From Bimastos eiseni (taxonomy: Eukaryota > Annelida > Clitellata > Crassiclitellata > Lumbricidae): a stretch of DNA of 64,000 nucleotides. The notes under the pieces are model-generated. The model searched no databases. It had not been told where the DNA came from and saw only the letters and a program-made list of their open reading frames with translations. Below are positions 46,906 through 60,085 of the stretch, piece after piece. Made by a program: the position numbers and the translations under genes. The stretch is taken from the NCBI GenBank assembly GCA_959347315.1, contig OY365812.1, positions 872,727-936,726 of the forward strand, in the 5' to 3' direction. Positions within the stretch are counted from its first letter, which is position 1; each line of letters begins with the position of its first letter.

Positions 46906-48529
46906 ATATATATGTATATATATACATACAGACGCAGAACACTCGGACATACACACACAGGCACAGATACGCGTTGATAACACTCGTGCCAATATCGCAC
47001 AATCAAGTCCCATCAGGCATAGAAATAATCTCAGTATTATTTGCGGTCTTCTAATAAGGCGGTTCATAATTGTCCGGAAAGACAGCGTTATTCTTTATTG
47101 TATGTTTACATAGACAGAGACACAAATGAATGCTAACCAAATAGAACATACATGAAGCCGAATCTTATTTATACCAAGGAGAACAGTTCTGAGTTAACTA
47201 AACATCTGAAGACAACAGTTTCCCTTGTTCGGTTCACGCTAGAAAGTTAATAAGTTTTATATCGAAAATCAATCATCAAAAGAAAACACAAATGCCACTT
47301 ACTCAACATCTTGGAACGCCATAAGTGGGCCAGGTGGCAGTGATCCGATAAGGCATTCGTACGCAATAACTCCAATGCTAAACAAATCAACCTTGTGGTC
47401 GTAAGGTCTTCGAACGAGAACCTCTGGGGCCTGGTTTTAAAAAAACGCAATGAACTAATTACACGGACCAAGTAGCCTAAGCTCAATTTAATAAAATTGT
47501 AATCCCTGAATCAATTAACCGTTTGTTCTGCACTAAACTTTTAATTGTTGGCTACTTGAACTGCCACGTCAAACTAAACATGTTTTGCCAGATCATTCAT
47601 TGGAAATAATGATGAATTGCACGTGTTTTCTACCATTCATGACTTACAATAACTGGTTGTGCCTGCTGTGTAGGCCTCAAATATTTTACATTTTCAAGAA
47701 AGTCACTAAACTTATTTGAGCTTCCACTATGCTAATCACACTGAAGACAATTGTGCTGCATTGAGAAGAGTCGATTGATTGACTGGTTGAATTCTATATT
47801 TATCTGAACGATGAATGTCTTTTCTCGATGTTTGTGTAATCAAAATGTTGAATATAATTGCCTTAGTCATACCATGTACAGCGGTGTTCCGCAATGTGTG
47901 TTCGCCATCTCTTGCTCATCAAGAACCCTTCCCATTCCAAAGTCCGCTAAAATATATTGCACTCTGTCAATTATTAACACTGCTCGACGAGTCTTTGCAT
48001 CACAAGCATACATTCTTATGTAATTTACGAAACGTTCGCGCTGTCAATTTAGAAAATACAGCACGCTCTTCAATGATGCAAGATTAGGTAAAATCGTTGA
48101 TGATATATTCTAATGTAGAGACTTTTAACTCGAAGAATGAGTCTTAGTAATAGGCCTCATGCCTTTCAACAGCGATTACAATGTCAATGTTCAGAAAATT
48201 TTCTTTTTCTCAGTTGCTGTGACTGCAGCATGGTTTGTACAGTTTTGGCATCTAATTTCAAATGTAATAGTTTATAGCTGACTTCATGATTATGTGCAGA
48301 TCAAAAGTCGACTAGACTTTTGAACACTTATACAATATTGTAATATATGTTTGCCCAAGACAACAACATTCGTATCTTCTTAAATGTCTAGACTTATTGT
48401 CAGAAAAGGCACAATTTATTTCTGCGTTAAACAATGTTACAAATTTCACGTATTCAATAAAAGGCAGAAAATATATTTTCTTGCAGACTCCTATCGTGTT
48501 TTTGTTGAATGTCTTGTAGTGTGTTCTCT

Positions 48530-48954
48530 TCCATGAAATTATAATCACCTCAATCAACAATGATAACAATGCATACCAAAACAATAGTACACGGAGAGGA
48601 GGGATAGGACTAAACGGGAAAGAAAGAACTCCTAAGGTACCAATGGGTCCCGCTAACATAAAATAAAGCAGCAGGTTCAGAAAATTAAAAACATAATTCA
48701 TTATCTTAACTAGTTAACTAATGCTGTATGTGCATATACTAATTACTTAGAGTGGTAGTTAAAAGGTGTTATTTGTAGCTTATGTTAAAGAGTAGGATAA
48801 TGCTGGATATACGAGTTTCAATTGGTGTCATATTCCAAGTAATAGGTCCTATGTATTTAATTGAAAATTGACGAGTGTTAGCTCTACAAAGGATAAGTAT
48901 ATAACAGTACGATAGCTGTATTAGTCTTATTGTATAATCTGATTTTCTACACAT
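48530..48954 (-). mobile_element. LINE 3' end replacing the paralogue's exon 7
   Basis: The minus-strand frame near 48769-48954 contains RANTRQFSIKYIGPITWN, a pattern typical of the C-terminal end of CR1/Rex-like LINE ORF2 proteins (TR..FSI.Y.GP..WN). It occupies the interval where the kinase catalytic-loop exon is expected. Confidence 0.6.
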
Positions 48955-49639
48955 TAAGCAACAAGACGTTTATTAAATTCACAAAGCGTGGCAATAGTAA
49001 TATAGTTGTTGTTGCTGCAATCGTTGCGATTTGTTGAATAGAGTTACTCAATATCTCGCTTAACTAAATAATAAAGTTGTAACTGTCAACCCGCTTCCTC
49101 CCTCTCCATAAAACGGACTAACATTCAAGGTTCTCCTTCTTTCCTATCTATCGACAGACTTTTCAAAGCAAGCATTAGCTGCATAAAAGACTCAGACTTT
49201 TAATTTAAACTTCTTATTCAATTCAAACAGAATGACTATCAACTACAAATCGAAAATATCAGCGAAACAGCCACAATGCTAAATTTCCACATGGTCTCTA
49301 TTCACACACACTATTACTAAATTTGCTCGTTAGCATCTATCTTAAAGTTCGCGCGCGCTGACTTCATCACGCACAGCCAATACAGCAGTGGCCTAGCGCC
49401 TGAAATCGATCGTCGCCTAGCAACTTAAAATCTGTGCGCCGCGCCTACACTTTGCAATAATATATCTTGACTGATATGTATCTACTAACAATTTATACGA
49501 TCTAAACTAAGCAGTGTCAAACATACGTTCACAGTATCGTACAAATAGTTTCGATATTTCAAACAGCATCACGCATAAAATTCATGTATTTAGGGAGAGG
49601 TTTACGGGTTCAGACCTCCACATAAGTCCATGCATTACT

Positions 49640-50140
49640 GCTAATAAAACCTAACCGTGTGGAAAATAACGACCAAATTCAATGTCACATTAGAAGCCAT
49701 GCAGTGTAAGTATGCTTGAACGTCATCAGCGTAAGGTGGGCCCATCACAGACGAGGCAGTAAGGACATAAGCAGTCTCAGAAGTGTAGATGACAAACAGA
49801 AGTAGGCCTAGCACCGATAATCCAGGGAGGCCATAAGGAGATGGACCTACGTGGAGCTGGAGGACCCGTGGAACAAACAAATGGAGTGCTCCTTAACGAA
49901 TGAGTTCATCTAGATGAGGAGGCTACCAGACAGGCTAAACGAGACATCTAGCCGCTTTAGCAAAATATCATGATCGACAGAATCGAAAGCGGCACTGACG
50001 TCAAAAAAGCCAGTAGAGTGTGCTGTAAGTTATCTATAACCCCATAAATGTCAGAACGGAGATGGTGTAACAGCGTCTTCAGTAGAGTGACCTTTCCGAA
50101 AGCCAGATTGGCTCTTAATTTACCGGAATCAACTTATTTG
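49640..50140 (-). pseudogene. LINE reverse-transcriptase fragment
   Basis: Minus-strand pieces include FRKGHSTEDAV, DVSAAFDSVDHDILLKRL, GLSVLGLLLFVIYTS and the active-site box YADDVQAYLHC. These are reverse-transcriptase motifs of non-LTR retrotransposons in the usual order. Frames shift between them, so the copy is dead. It lies in the large intron between exon 6 and the lost exon 7 of the kinase paralogue. Confidence 0.75.
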
Positions 50141-50239
50141 ACTCTAACTAAACAGTGAGCTGGTAAGCACAACTCAAAATCTTTGCTCATGGTGCATTTT
50201 GAGCAACCGCTTCACAGGTCGCGAGAGTCCTTGAAACCA

Positions 50240-50570
50240 CGACGGCCCTTGACCTCTGGATGTCTTCTAACAGTCTCTGCCTGAATGCGGATAAAATCCA
50301 ATTCGTCTGGCTTGGTGGCTGAGCAAAAGAAGCCAAGCATTGAATTTCCCCGCATGTATGGTACTACTCCTCAAGCGAAATGCTTTGCCTAGGTCGACTC
50401 CTTTAGTTGGAACCATCTTCCGGAGTAACCGAGGCTTAAGCTCCTCAACCTTCCGCTTGCTCTTTATCTAACACGTTTGGAGGGACTGTCTTGTTTGTTA
50501 GAGACGACACTGATTTGGATCGGTAGATCCTCTGAATCGCTGAGTGGCTCGAAATAAATGTTCATTCAGT
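50240..50570 (+). pseudogene. LINE fragment, forward strand
   Basis: The forward frame reads DLWMSSNSLCLNADKIQFVW, the post-YADD thumb-like motif of CR1-type LINEs, followed by degraded sequence. It is opposite in orientation to the neighbouring LINE pieces, so it is a separate insertion. Confidence 0.65.
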
Positions 50571-50619
50571 CATTAACAAATATTCTATAGAATCCCTTCC
50601 AGAAACCTATTTACCGGCG

Positions 50620-51145
50620 CTCTCAGCTAGTCCGCGGCCAAACAAAAAAGAGGATGCGGTAGAAGGCCGGTATGTGGTTCCTAGGAAGTATGCGTAGAGT
50701 CCATTCTAAATGGAGTGACCCACAACCGAGAAGGTTGGGTGCTGTTTGATCGACGATCGAGCTCGCAGGACCAGCAGCTCCCCTTTGCGAGGAACGGAGG
50801 GCCCTACGATAAGATATGTCAGAAACCGTGCAACAGATACTACTCAAAATGACAGGCACTATCAACAAGGCACCGCCAAACATGCACTGCTATCTTGTAG
50901 CTAATGCGCTACGAGACAGGAAGCCAATGCAGGACGTCATGCATGTATGTTGTAACTGGGTCATATTTTGGAATATGACCAACAAGCCTGGCAGCAGAGC
51001 GAATGACCCGTCAAGGCGCCCTATTAGTCCAGCCAGAAGACCTACAAGAACGGAACAACAATGATCAACCCTACTGGTGACAAAAGCATGAACAATAACT
51101 ACGGCAGAGTCATGAGAGAAGGAACGTAGAACAATACTCAACTGA
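50620..51145 (-). pseudogene. LINE ORF2 C-terminal fragment
   Basis: The minus frame includes LRSFSHDSAVVIVHAFVTSR followed by VDHCCSVLVGL, matching the common VHAFVTSRLDYCNSLL region of CR1-like LINEs. It is degraded and lies next to two other LINE pieces in the same intron. Confidence 0.6.
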
Positions 51146-54099
51146 CGATAGTGATAGCAACAGTCTCGCGTAACCGAGTAACGTGCTGCGAAAGACTGAG
51201 CAATTACAATAACAACTGTCGCTGAACTTTTACAAATTTATTATGATGCAGTGATAAACTCTTACCAATCTGTCTTAGAAAAAGTCTGAGCGTACGTTCA
51301 TCAAGCGATTCTTTGCCTAAGAAACAGGGAAAATGAACGTGGGTTTTCATTAACATAACTATTTAACTACAGCTGAGAAATTGAGCGTTCGTCACTATTT
51401 TGTTATCAAGTGTTAGACGATCGTTGTTTTGTGATCGCAATAATCATCGCAATAATTATATTTGCAGTATGTGTGCAGTTATATGGACCAATGTTTTTTT
51501 TAATTATACACCACTCCTGCCTGAGATCTAAGATGTGATCTGTGGAAGGACTTACTTTTAAGATATTCTGCCAAGTTTCCTCCGTTACAAAGCTGAAGAA
51601 GACAATGATAAATCTGTGAAACATTCATTATTAACATTATAATAAAACTAAATGTAAAAAAATGAATATGAACATAATTTCATCTCATGTGGATATTTTT
51701 TGGGCCGATGCTGCGATCAAATATATTCCTTGGTTTTACTTGGATCAAATAGACCAAGCGGGATATTTGTAACAAATCTGCTAATGGCTTCATTACAATT
51801 ATTTCTGTTTGAAACAGAAAATAAGTAGCGCTGACTAGCTGCTTAATCACTCCATCGTATTGGGAGTATAAACCCTATCATATGTTGAACTAGGCGTATT
51901 GTTAGTCGAAGACGAATGTAAGGAACAAAATCGTCTAAAATATATTGGAAAACAAAGGTTGAGATGAGGTCCAACGAACAGAATTTTCAAGGAAAACACA
52001 AACGAAGCAATTATCCACGTCAACCTAGTATTGATAACCAAGCTAACAGTTCTCTTATTACAGTAAATATTGCATGAAAATGAGAAGTTCATTGAAGGCC
52101 CAGAAGAACTGTTCTTATAGATATATGGAACAATGCATCTCTTACCTCCATGACGAAGTACACATAGACACCCTGTTGCTAAGTAAAAAAACCAACATAA
52201 TTATATATATATATATTCATATGTACATATTATTCATTTAATATAGATAGAAGAGGTGGCTCCCATGTATTTGACCTGAACAGTCCACACACGCCTTTGT
52301 GACATATTTGAACAGCTTTGAATTGATCTAATATAAATAATATTCAAGAACTCTGCTCCAGCAGAAGAAGATTATGCCAGAAGACAAAAAACAATCACTT
52401 AGTATATTATTACCTCATCTTTGAATCAAATAATTGCAAAGACTTTAACTTGCCATATATAAGACCATAAACATTAAATTATAACGATAAACCAACACTT
52501 ACCTTCCAGTGCAACAGAGTGACGATGTTCTTGTGTGGTGGATCTGACAACCTCTAAGCAAGAAAAGTCATCAAAGAACTTTCTAAGATAAAGTTGACAA
52601 CTTTCGCTTATGAAAAACCATCCAAACACCTACATGGATTTAAGAAATTCTTTTCGCCAAACTCATGTTTCCCATCAAGGAAGGAGAATATCAATGAGCG
52701 TATAAAAACAGACAAAAGTCTTTAAGCGAATTTCAGAGCAATGACATGTTAAAGTAGAAACATGGGTTTCTCTGGACCCTCTTTTATCTGGTAGATGGTG
52801 CATTTCCTTAATTAAGAAAGTTCTGATTACATATTATCTTTGAAGATGTAAACTTGCCGAGGTGGAGCTCTTCAATGAGGACTCGTTCGAGTGGGTAGAC
52901 AAAATTAAATTTTTCGCATTTTTGTCATTTCTTTTCTTAATTATTGATTTATGTCAATAGAAAATTTGATACATTGCATTGTCATGCAGGTCTGAAATGT
53001 GTGCATAATTTTAGCTGTGTAGGCCGACCTGAAAAAGAGTTTAAAGATTACTGTCCGACCGTGACAAACTTTACGCATGCCAGGTTAAATAAAAAAATGG
53101 TAAAAAGAACAATTTATGTATAATATATGCGGCGTCGTGGCACAATTGTTCGAAATCCTCATAACTTGTGACACAGAATTTCAAACTAAAACGGTAGCCT
53201 ACCTTCAAAATATCAATTTCTCTTTTAATCAAATCAGGGGATGATTTCAATTTGTGGCTCTCTGCATGAATCTCCTTTATCGCAACGACCTTCTTTGATT
53301 CCTAAAACAAAATACAGAAAGACAATTGAGCATGCATGACCTCATTAAGAAATCAATGGAACTTTTTACGATTTCTAATTATTTTATATCCAATCGATTG
53401 AGTCCTCTAACCGTGATATTATTATGAATGCAGCGTCAATCAGCAGCAGTTCAAGTGAAATAATATTTTGAAAAATAAATCGTATTCCGTTGGAGTGGCT
53501 CTTTTCAGGGAAAGCCAGAGTAGTTCAAAGAATCAAAAATGCATTACAATCGCATCCATACGGGCTTCATATGTGTCGCATGCAGGACTATTGGTTTTAT
53601 AATGGGCCCCATGTTCAAATGCTTGCAGGGCGAAGCCATCGTTTATAAGGTAATTGAAATTAGCATTTTGACTAGAAAATTTAAGTATCGATTGGTCACA
53701 TGCTTTTGGAAGCTGGTTCACCTTAGCGCCATTATAATATTTACTTAATTGGAATTTATTAGCGTTCAACCGTGAATGAGGTTAAGTAATTAAATTGTCG
53801 TCTTTGGTTCCGGTTTCTAATCGAATGAAGCAACGGTAATGAATTTCAATCAAGGCAACATAATTATAAGCAGCAGTGCTCGTAATATTTTATTTTAATA
53901 ATAAAACATAATTATATGAATAGTGTGATATGACGAACCGTTTTGTTATGGCCCTTGTAGACTTTGCCGTAAGCACCCTCTCCTATTTTATCTTTCTCAT
54001 CGTATTCGCAATCTCCAAAGACCTTCAGATTGTTACTCATGATTTGTGGTCTCTCTGGTCATAGGTTTGACAAGAAAATCTTTGTCTTGCTCATCAAAT

Positions 54100-56040
54100 C
54101 CACATTTCAAATCCTGTTTATCATGCACAAGAAATTCACGACATGCATTATCGCCAACGACTATAATTATTATGACCATTCATTTTCAAAAAAGAGCATA
54201 TCATGCATACGACCATGTTATGGTCATATGTATGATATGTAAATGCAGTAAAAACTCGATTCTATATATCACAGACTGGTGAATTTTCTTATTGATGTTA
54301 GGTCTATATTGCGATGGATAAATATAATAGATTACTAATGCTGTTAGGCCTAAATTTGCCTAGGTAGCTATGATCTGAAACAATTTCGACACTGTCATTT
54401 TAAAATATGATTATCAAAACAATTACTATCAAGAGCATGATTATGATAATTAGAGTTGCACCAAATAAATTAACTTGAGAACACAGGTATAAATTGTAGA
54501 ATGGTTTGGAGGATAGTATTGTCTCAGTGGGCACTAGTATCATCGCTTTTAAGTTAAGAGGAAACTTTGAAAGTTGGCTATTAATCATGTCCAGAACAAA
54601 TTCCAGTGATTTTAACACAGACTAAACGTCTTCTAAACCACGCTAAACACTTGTTATGTTAAGCTCACATGACCATCAATTAATCATTTTGCCATTTAAC
54701 TTACACGTACACTGTACACGCGCCATAGCCATCCCTGCAGCGGTCCAGTTATATTGTTAAGTCTCTTTCAAGTGCATTTTGTGGCCTTTTATTTGGAATC
54801 CCACAAAGAATCGGTCTTGCCTAAAAGAATACTAAAATAATGATAATTATTGATTAAGAGCCTTTAAATCCGTTTGAACATTCCTATGTCCTCGCCTTAC
54901 CATAAATACGAAAACGAAGGGATTGGAAGTAATCATAAATATGAAAGTAAAACGATGGATCACACTCACATAATCCTTTAATGAAACAGATTCACTTATC
55001 AGTTCTGACTTGAAAATAAATCTAGATTTCTTTATTTTAAACAATACCCGTAAATGCGATGGCAGCCCATACGATTAGAAATGCAACAGTAAGCTAAACT
55101 GTAACCTATAAACGCGAGACAAAAATTATGTAATGCAGCGTACAGATTATCTAAACTTACGCAGAGCTGTGGTGATTCTTCAGCGTCGTCTGATATATAA
55201 CCTTATCGCTCCTACTTCTTTTTGAACTTACATCTCAGGTGTGCTCACGGATATATGCCCACCGCCCTACGGTAGCAAGTAGTCATGGACATAGCTTACT
55301 TTCGGATGACCTACATTTGCTCATAGCTTCGGTGATAGTTGAACATTGTCCGACACATTAACTGAATCACCCCTCCTTCTTTTTAAACTGACATCTCAGC
55401 AGGTGCGCTCAAGTCGTTGGTTATCTCAATGAGTTTACCATAGTTTTCATTATGAACAGATAATATTATATTGACCTTTACTTTGGCCTTGACCAATGGA
55501 TCTCCAGCCGAAAAGCACTTTTATAGGCCTAACTTTCATTGAAACTACCCTAATTTATTTGTTTTTAAAGTTTCACCGGACAAATCCTGTCTATATAATT
55601 CTTGAATTTGTATTTTAGCAAAGTTAATGATTTGTGTTATGAATTATTGTGTGAATCCACAAAACTTCCAGAAGCAGCTGCTCCGCAAATAAACGTCTGC
55701 TCGTTACTGAGGCGATTTTGAATGTTCAGACCCGAACAAACAAATGGATTGATTTCTGTTCTTCGGTTCACGGTAATCATGCACAAATGTTACACAAAAT
55801 GAGTCGAAATTTTACACGATTCGCATGGTACTATATAAGTGCCCCATTACATTACGTGTACAAAAGGGCGGTATGTACCACAAACAATGTTCGAGGTAGC
55901 GGAGTTCGCAGTATTCAGGAATTAAATAGCATCTAATGAATGTCAGAACAGTTGATATCAACTATAAATTAGGATAAATATATTATTAGTTTAAGTTATA
56001 ATAAAATTATATCAAACATAGAAACAATGCTCATACTTTC
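54100..56040. other. Upstream flank of the paralogue, aligned to the tandem unit
   Basis: Sequence from about 54050 to 55390 aligns loosely with the unit 1 upstream region (about 28860-31300), for example GTGGCCTT.TATTT at 54780 and 30909. The segmental homology therefore extends at least 1 kb beyond the first exon. No additional gene was recognised. Confidence 0.6.
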
Positions 56041-56429
56041 ATTTACCGATGTTGGGCTTGGAGAACCGATGAGTATACTATTATGTGGTCCACTGAAACT
56101 ATATATATATATATATATATTGTAGTGGCCTTGGTCATATATATATATAAGTGGAGGTTAAAGATAATGAAGGAGTCAAGGTCATTTGCGTCTTGTTGTG
56201 AAATCCAATCCAACTGTTTCACTGCTGTCAAAAAACTATTCATCTGACAATATGACCATACATTGCAATATGGTATCCATTTTTCCAAGTATACTATGTA
56301 TCCATGTATCAGGCTATTTTTGGCAAGTGATGCCAACACATTATTCGGGCTATGCACAACGGTGTTATTATAAAAATCCATAATGTCAATGTACGATTTA
56401 TTTTATATCGTTTGAAGCTTATTGTTCAG

Positions 56430-56505
56430 ACTAAAAGTTATTCACGGAATCCTTGTCTTCACCTCACGGAACCTTAGGGTTCCGCGGAATACAGTTTAGG
56501 AAACG
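56430..56505. mobile_element. Diverged right end of the hAT-like MITE family
   Basis: TCACGGAACCTTAGGGTTCC, GCGGAATACAGTTTAGGAAA and CGCTTG match the terminal 70 bp of the elements at 22773 and 23825, with several changes. Confidence 0.5.
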
Positions 56506-56529
56506 CTTGTGTAGAGGATTCTACGCCAT

Positions 56530-56770
56530 ATGGTCTTGTACCCAAGCATCGAGAAGATGCCTCCACCCTTGAAGATAGACGACCAACATGCATTCCGTCC
56601 AACGGGATCAACAACGGCTGCAATCGTTGCAATCTTTAAAAAACATCACAGAGCAACTCAATAAAAATGAATATGTCATCGTCATATCAATGGACTATAT
56701 AAGGGCATTCGACTCAATCCGGCATGGGGCTATAATTACCGACTTTCACCCAGTGATTATTTACTGATTT
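56530..56770 (+). pseudogene. LINE reverse-transcriptase fragment
   Basis: The forward frame reads DDQHAFRPTGSTTAAIVAIF, then NEYVIVISMDYIRAFDSIRH. These match the FRP.GSTT and D..KAFD..RH reverse-transcriptase motifs of non-LTR elements. The copy is truncated at both ends. Confidence 0.75.
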
Positions 56771-57780
56771 TCTGCAACAGTTACATTGGATATGGAGATG
56801 ATTTGAGCATAAACGCCATGTGCTTACATGTACAAGAATGAAGATAATCGACAAATAAAGGATGCGACGCACGTAATAATTGATATCAGTATTTGTTGTC
56901 TTTCTGGAATTTAAGTAACATACCTACACAATACGACATTAAACAATTAACGCAACCTATGGAAAGTTATTTTATTGCCTATCTCTTCAAGTGCCACATT
57001 ATTTAAAACATTATGCTGGAGAATAAACTACCTAAGCTACCACAAAATAGCGCCACCATGCACAGCTTAAATGAAATAGATTTCGACACCTCTAGGTCTT
57101 TTTAATGCAGGGTCATATTTGTCTCATCTTGCACAAACGTGTAAGTAGTAAATATCTCAAATGCACAATAGGGTGGTCCTTATCTGTGGTTAAATTTTTT
57201 ATAGTTTTTTAGTGCTCCCACCATACCATCTGGTACTTCCTTATTAGAAAATAATTCCCACCAAATATTTTGGAGATTAGAGTGTATTTAGGGTGTTCTC
57301 AAGCCGGTCAAAGTCAGAGAAAATATACGAAAAACTTATTTAGTTTCGAAAATTGATAAAACATAAACTGCAGTTGTTTCCAAAATGTTTAACATAGAAG
57401 ATGATAGATTAATGACCAAAATTAGGTGCATAATGACAATTTTTACTTTTACACGTAAATTATGTAATCTGGATAATAATTGAAATTTGTGACAGCTTGG
57501 TGTGCAGTAGCCTAATGGCAATTTTATTTACTTTTCAGCATTGCTGATTTTGCACTGCATATTTTGGTCAAAGATCATATGACACTGCACTGTCTATATC
57601 ACCCAACAGCTGCCATTAGTAGTAGTTCAAGTTCTGATTCTTAGGTAGAATGAATAGTGGCTGGTGTTAACTCTACACCTCCAGCAAACGAACGTGGAAG
57701 ACTGAACATTATGACACTCTCTGCCCTGTCATCAGTCGATGAGGCAAAGATAAATGATCGGCATGATGTGCAGTTATTTG
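56771..57780. other. Intergenic sequence, no gene recognised
   Basis: AT-rich, without recognised exons or bounded elements. The transposon-derived relic begins within the next kilobase. Confidence 0.45.
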
Positions 57781-59175
57781 CCCCAAGCATTCTTCTTTCT
57801 GGGGGCAAATCTTGAGAAATACAGCATTAATCAATCCTCCATTCGCCGCCATAGGCAGCTCCATCTGGTCACATGGGCTGCCGAGTAAAGCTCAGTTCAC
57901 ATAAATCTATCGTGCTCAACCAGGATCGCAAGCTCACGGAATTACTTCCAGGTCTTACTGGGGACAAAAAAGTAGATCTTCACCCAATAATCGTGTCAGG
58001 GTCTGGCACTGAATACTCTAGACTTATATTCTGAAGCTGCCTCCGGAACTGCTCAGGCGGTACCAGATGCAATAATTGAAACTGTGCCGGATTGGCGCAT
58101 AAAAGTTCGTATTAAGGCTCTCAGCTTTGACACCACTTTCATCAACACATGACGAGTGGTGCATGTGTGCTGACTGAAAAGTTGCAAGAGAAAATGGTAA
58201 GTACTGTAGCTGGCATGCCATCATCGCATTCATGAGATACTGTTGCAGGAAGCCTTCAGCATCATAATGTGACCCTGAGATCTAGCTGTTCAAGCGGTTT
58301 AAGATATTCTAGCCAAGCATTTTGACAGCTGGTTGGAAGCCTGGAATACCAGATCCTGTTATTGCTGCTGCTGTTCTGAATACCTCCGACATCAAGAACT
58401 GTGATCTGTCAACTGGAACTAACTCACCAGCGTGTTGATTGCCGAGAACTTCTCGAGCTGAATATATATAGTGTTTCTACGAAGAGTACGATCACATGGC
58501 CTAACGTTCATGAAGCCAGGTCCCATACACCGTGTTCGTGTCGTGGCTGATCATATCAGCATGTTCTGAAACTATCCATCTTCAAAGCTTTAAGCCCGCA
58601 AAGAGAGAAAGAGAAGGCAAGGCCGTGGCAACTTCTGTGTGCTTGGGGCATTGGTGTATGTCAAGTCATGATTCCTATCACGACTTTCGAAAGTAGATTC
58701 TGTCAATCACTTGCCACTTTTGAAGCTACACGCCGAAATCGGCTCGCCATCATCTTTGGGTACCCTCTAGAAACTTTACCGGCACCTCTGGTACCTACAT
58801 GTAAGTGAAGAGTTTGTGGCACCTTCCTTGTTTCTCCAGAAGTCAAAGCCACTGAGAAAATGGCTATGGTTGCAGAACTTAATCACAATCATCAGAAGGA
58901 CCATTCAAAACGAATTGAGGGGATTTGTTATCAGTAACACACGCAATTGTTTTAGATTCTTTCTCTCCTCGACTCCTTCTTTGGGAATCAAATTCAGAGT
59001 AGCTGAGGGGTGAGGAAACTGTCCGTGATCTTCGAGTTGTCATCAATACAGCAGAACGGGGAGTTGCGTTGTCTGCAATGCCTTGCTGGCCAAAGATGAG
59101 AAACAGACGCAGTGTGTCCTCCAGGTCGTTGCCGAACACCACCCACTGTATCCTGACTCAAATAAGTCCACCATA
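57780..59175 (+). pseudogene. Relic of a transposon-derived protein gene
   Basis: Forward pieces include LPGLTGDKKVDLHPIIVSGS, then GACVLTEKLQEK, ITWPNVHEARSH and VATSVCLGHWCMSSHDSYHD, with VINTAERGV near the end. Frames change repeatedly and stops are frequent. The order of blocks matches, from memory, a multicopy animal transposon protein with L.DLTG.KKVDRLPI..SG near the middle and V.DTAERGV near the C-terminus. I cannot name the superfamily with certainty. The copy is inactive. Confidence 0.5.
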
Positions 59176-60085
59176 ATCAAGTGCCTTAAAATGGCGATTA
59201 TTACGCCCTAGTCTAATCACGATCATATTTCCTACATCGGATTACAAAAGGACTCAACGATGTTGTACATTGAAAATTTGGTTTGCCTGTGCTGCTCAAC
59301 TGTCCGTGTTCTGTTTTTATCATCACCATCCTTTAATGTATGAAACTAAAAATATCCGGTGCTAAGGTAAAGTCGAGGACAATGACTCTGTGTGGCCTGT
59401 GAGCCGCAAGATGTCGTTTAACTCAGAAAAATATTGACAGAGGAAAGGTTTTATTAACATTTAAATAAAACTATTAAAGAATTAATCATCTGATCGAAGA
59501 GGAATAAATCAAGTTGACCGAATGTATTCTAGAGGAATTCTTAGCTCTGAGATATCTTATTAAGTTATGTCTTATCTATAAACAGGTTGACTGTATTGTG
59601 TAAATAGGAATGAATATCATATTTTAAATTACATAAAGCAAGAGTCACGTGATTCTATGAGGCTGTGGGCGATATTATATCAGGTGGAAGTATTCCAAGT
59701 AAGTATTACGAACACTTTATGAGTGAATGAAACTTAGCTTCAAGTGTATTAGCCATCTGGACAGTGTAAAAGACAAACCACGCAACCAATCTGCTTAATT
59801 AGTAGGCTCTGTTACTTGGGATAATTATGATGTCAACAGGTTACTATTATCATTATTCAACAGTTTAACATCTTATAGCAACATAGGCTGTTAACGTCTT
59901 CAGAATTTGTTACATTTCAGTTCGATTTCGTATATAGTTTAATCCCTTATCTTTATGTTGTCTTTCTTTCTTTTGCCTTTCTATTTTCTTTCTTCCTTTT
60001 GCGTTGTTCCACTTCTGCATGACTGGTTGCTGAGACAGCAATTTTCGACATATGGTTGTTGTAGATATTTCATAACATAAAATGC
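59176..60085. other. Intergenic sequence, no gene recognised
   Basis: AT-rich, with short frames only. Confidence 0.45.

Larger units (their letters stand above)
45665..54040 (-). pseudogene. Diverged ULK-like kinase paralogue lacking the catalytic-loop exon
   Basis: Nine exons match the kinase-CARD gene one for one in length and phase: 53939-54040, 53203-53301, 52503-52553, 52146-52178, 51556-51592, 51266-51316, 47873-47946, 47303-47430 and 45665-45747. They encode [74 protein letters not shown] and DHKVDLFSIG. The equivalent of exon 7 (HRDLKPEN) is missing: introns align on both sides, but about 390 bp of LINE-containing sequence stands there. Exon 7 is 123 nt, so joining exon 6 to exon 8 keeps the frame (LRQI-ADFG). 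Exons 11-15 are also absent, and the sequence runs into unit 3 below 45665. All remaining exons are open, so a pseudokinase transcript is possible. Confidence 0.72.
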
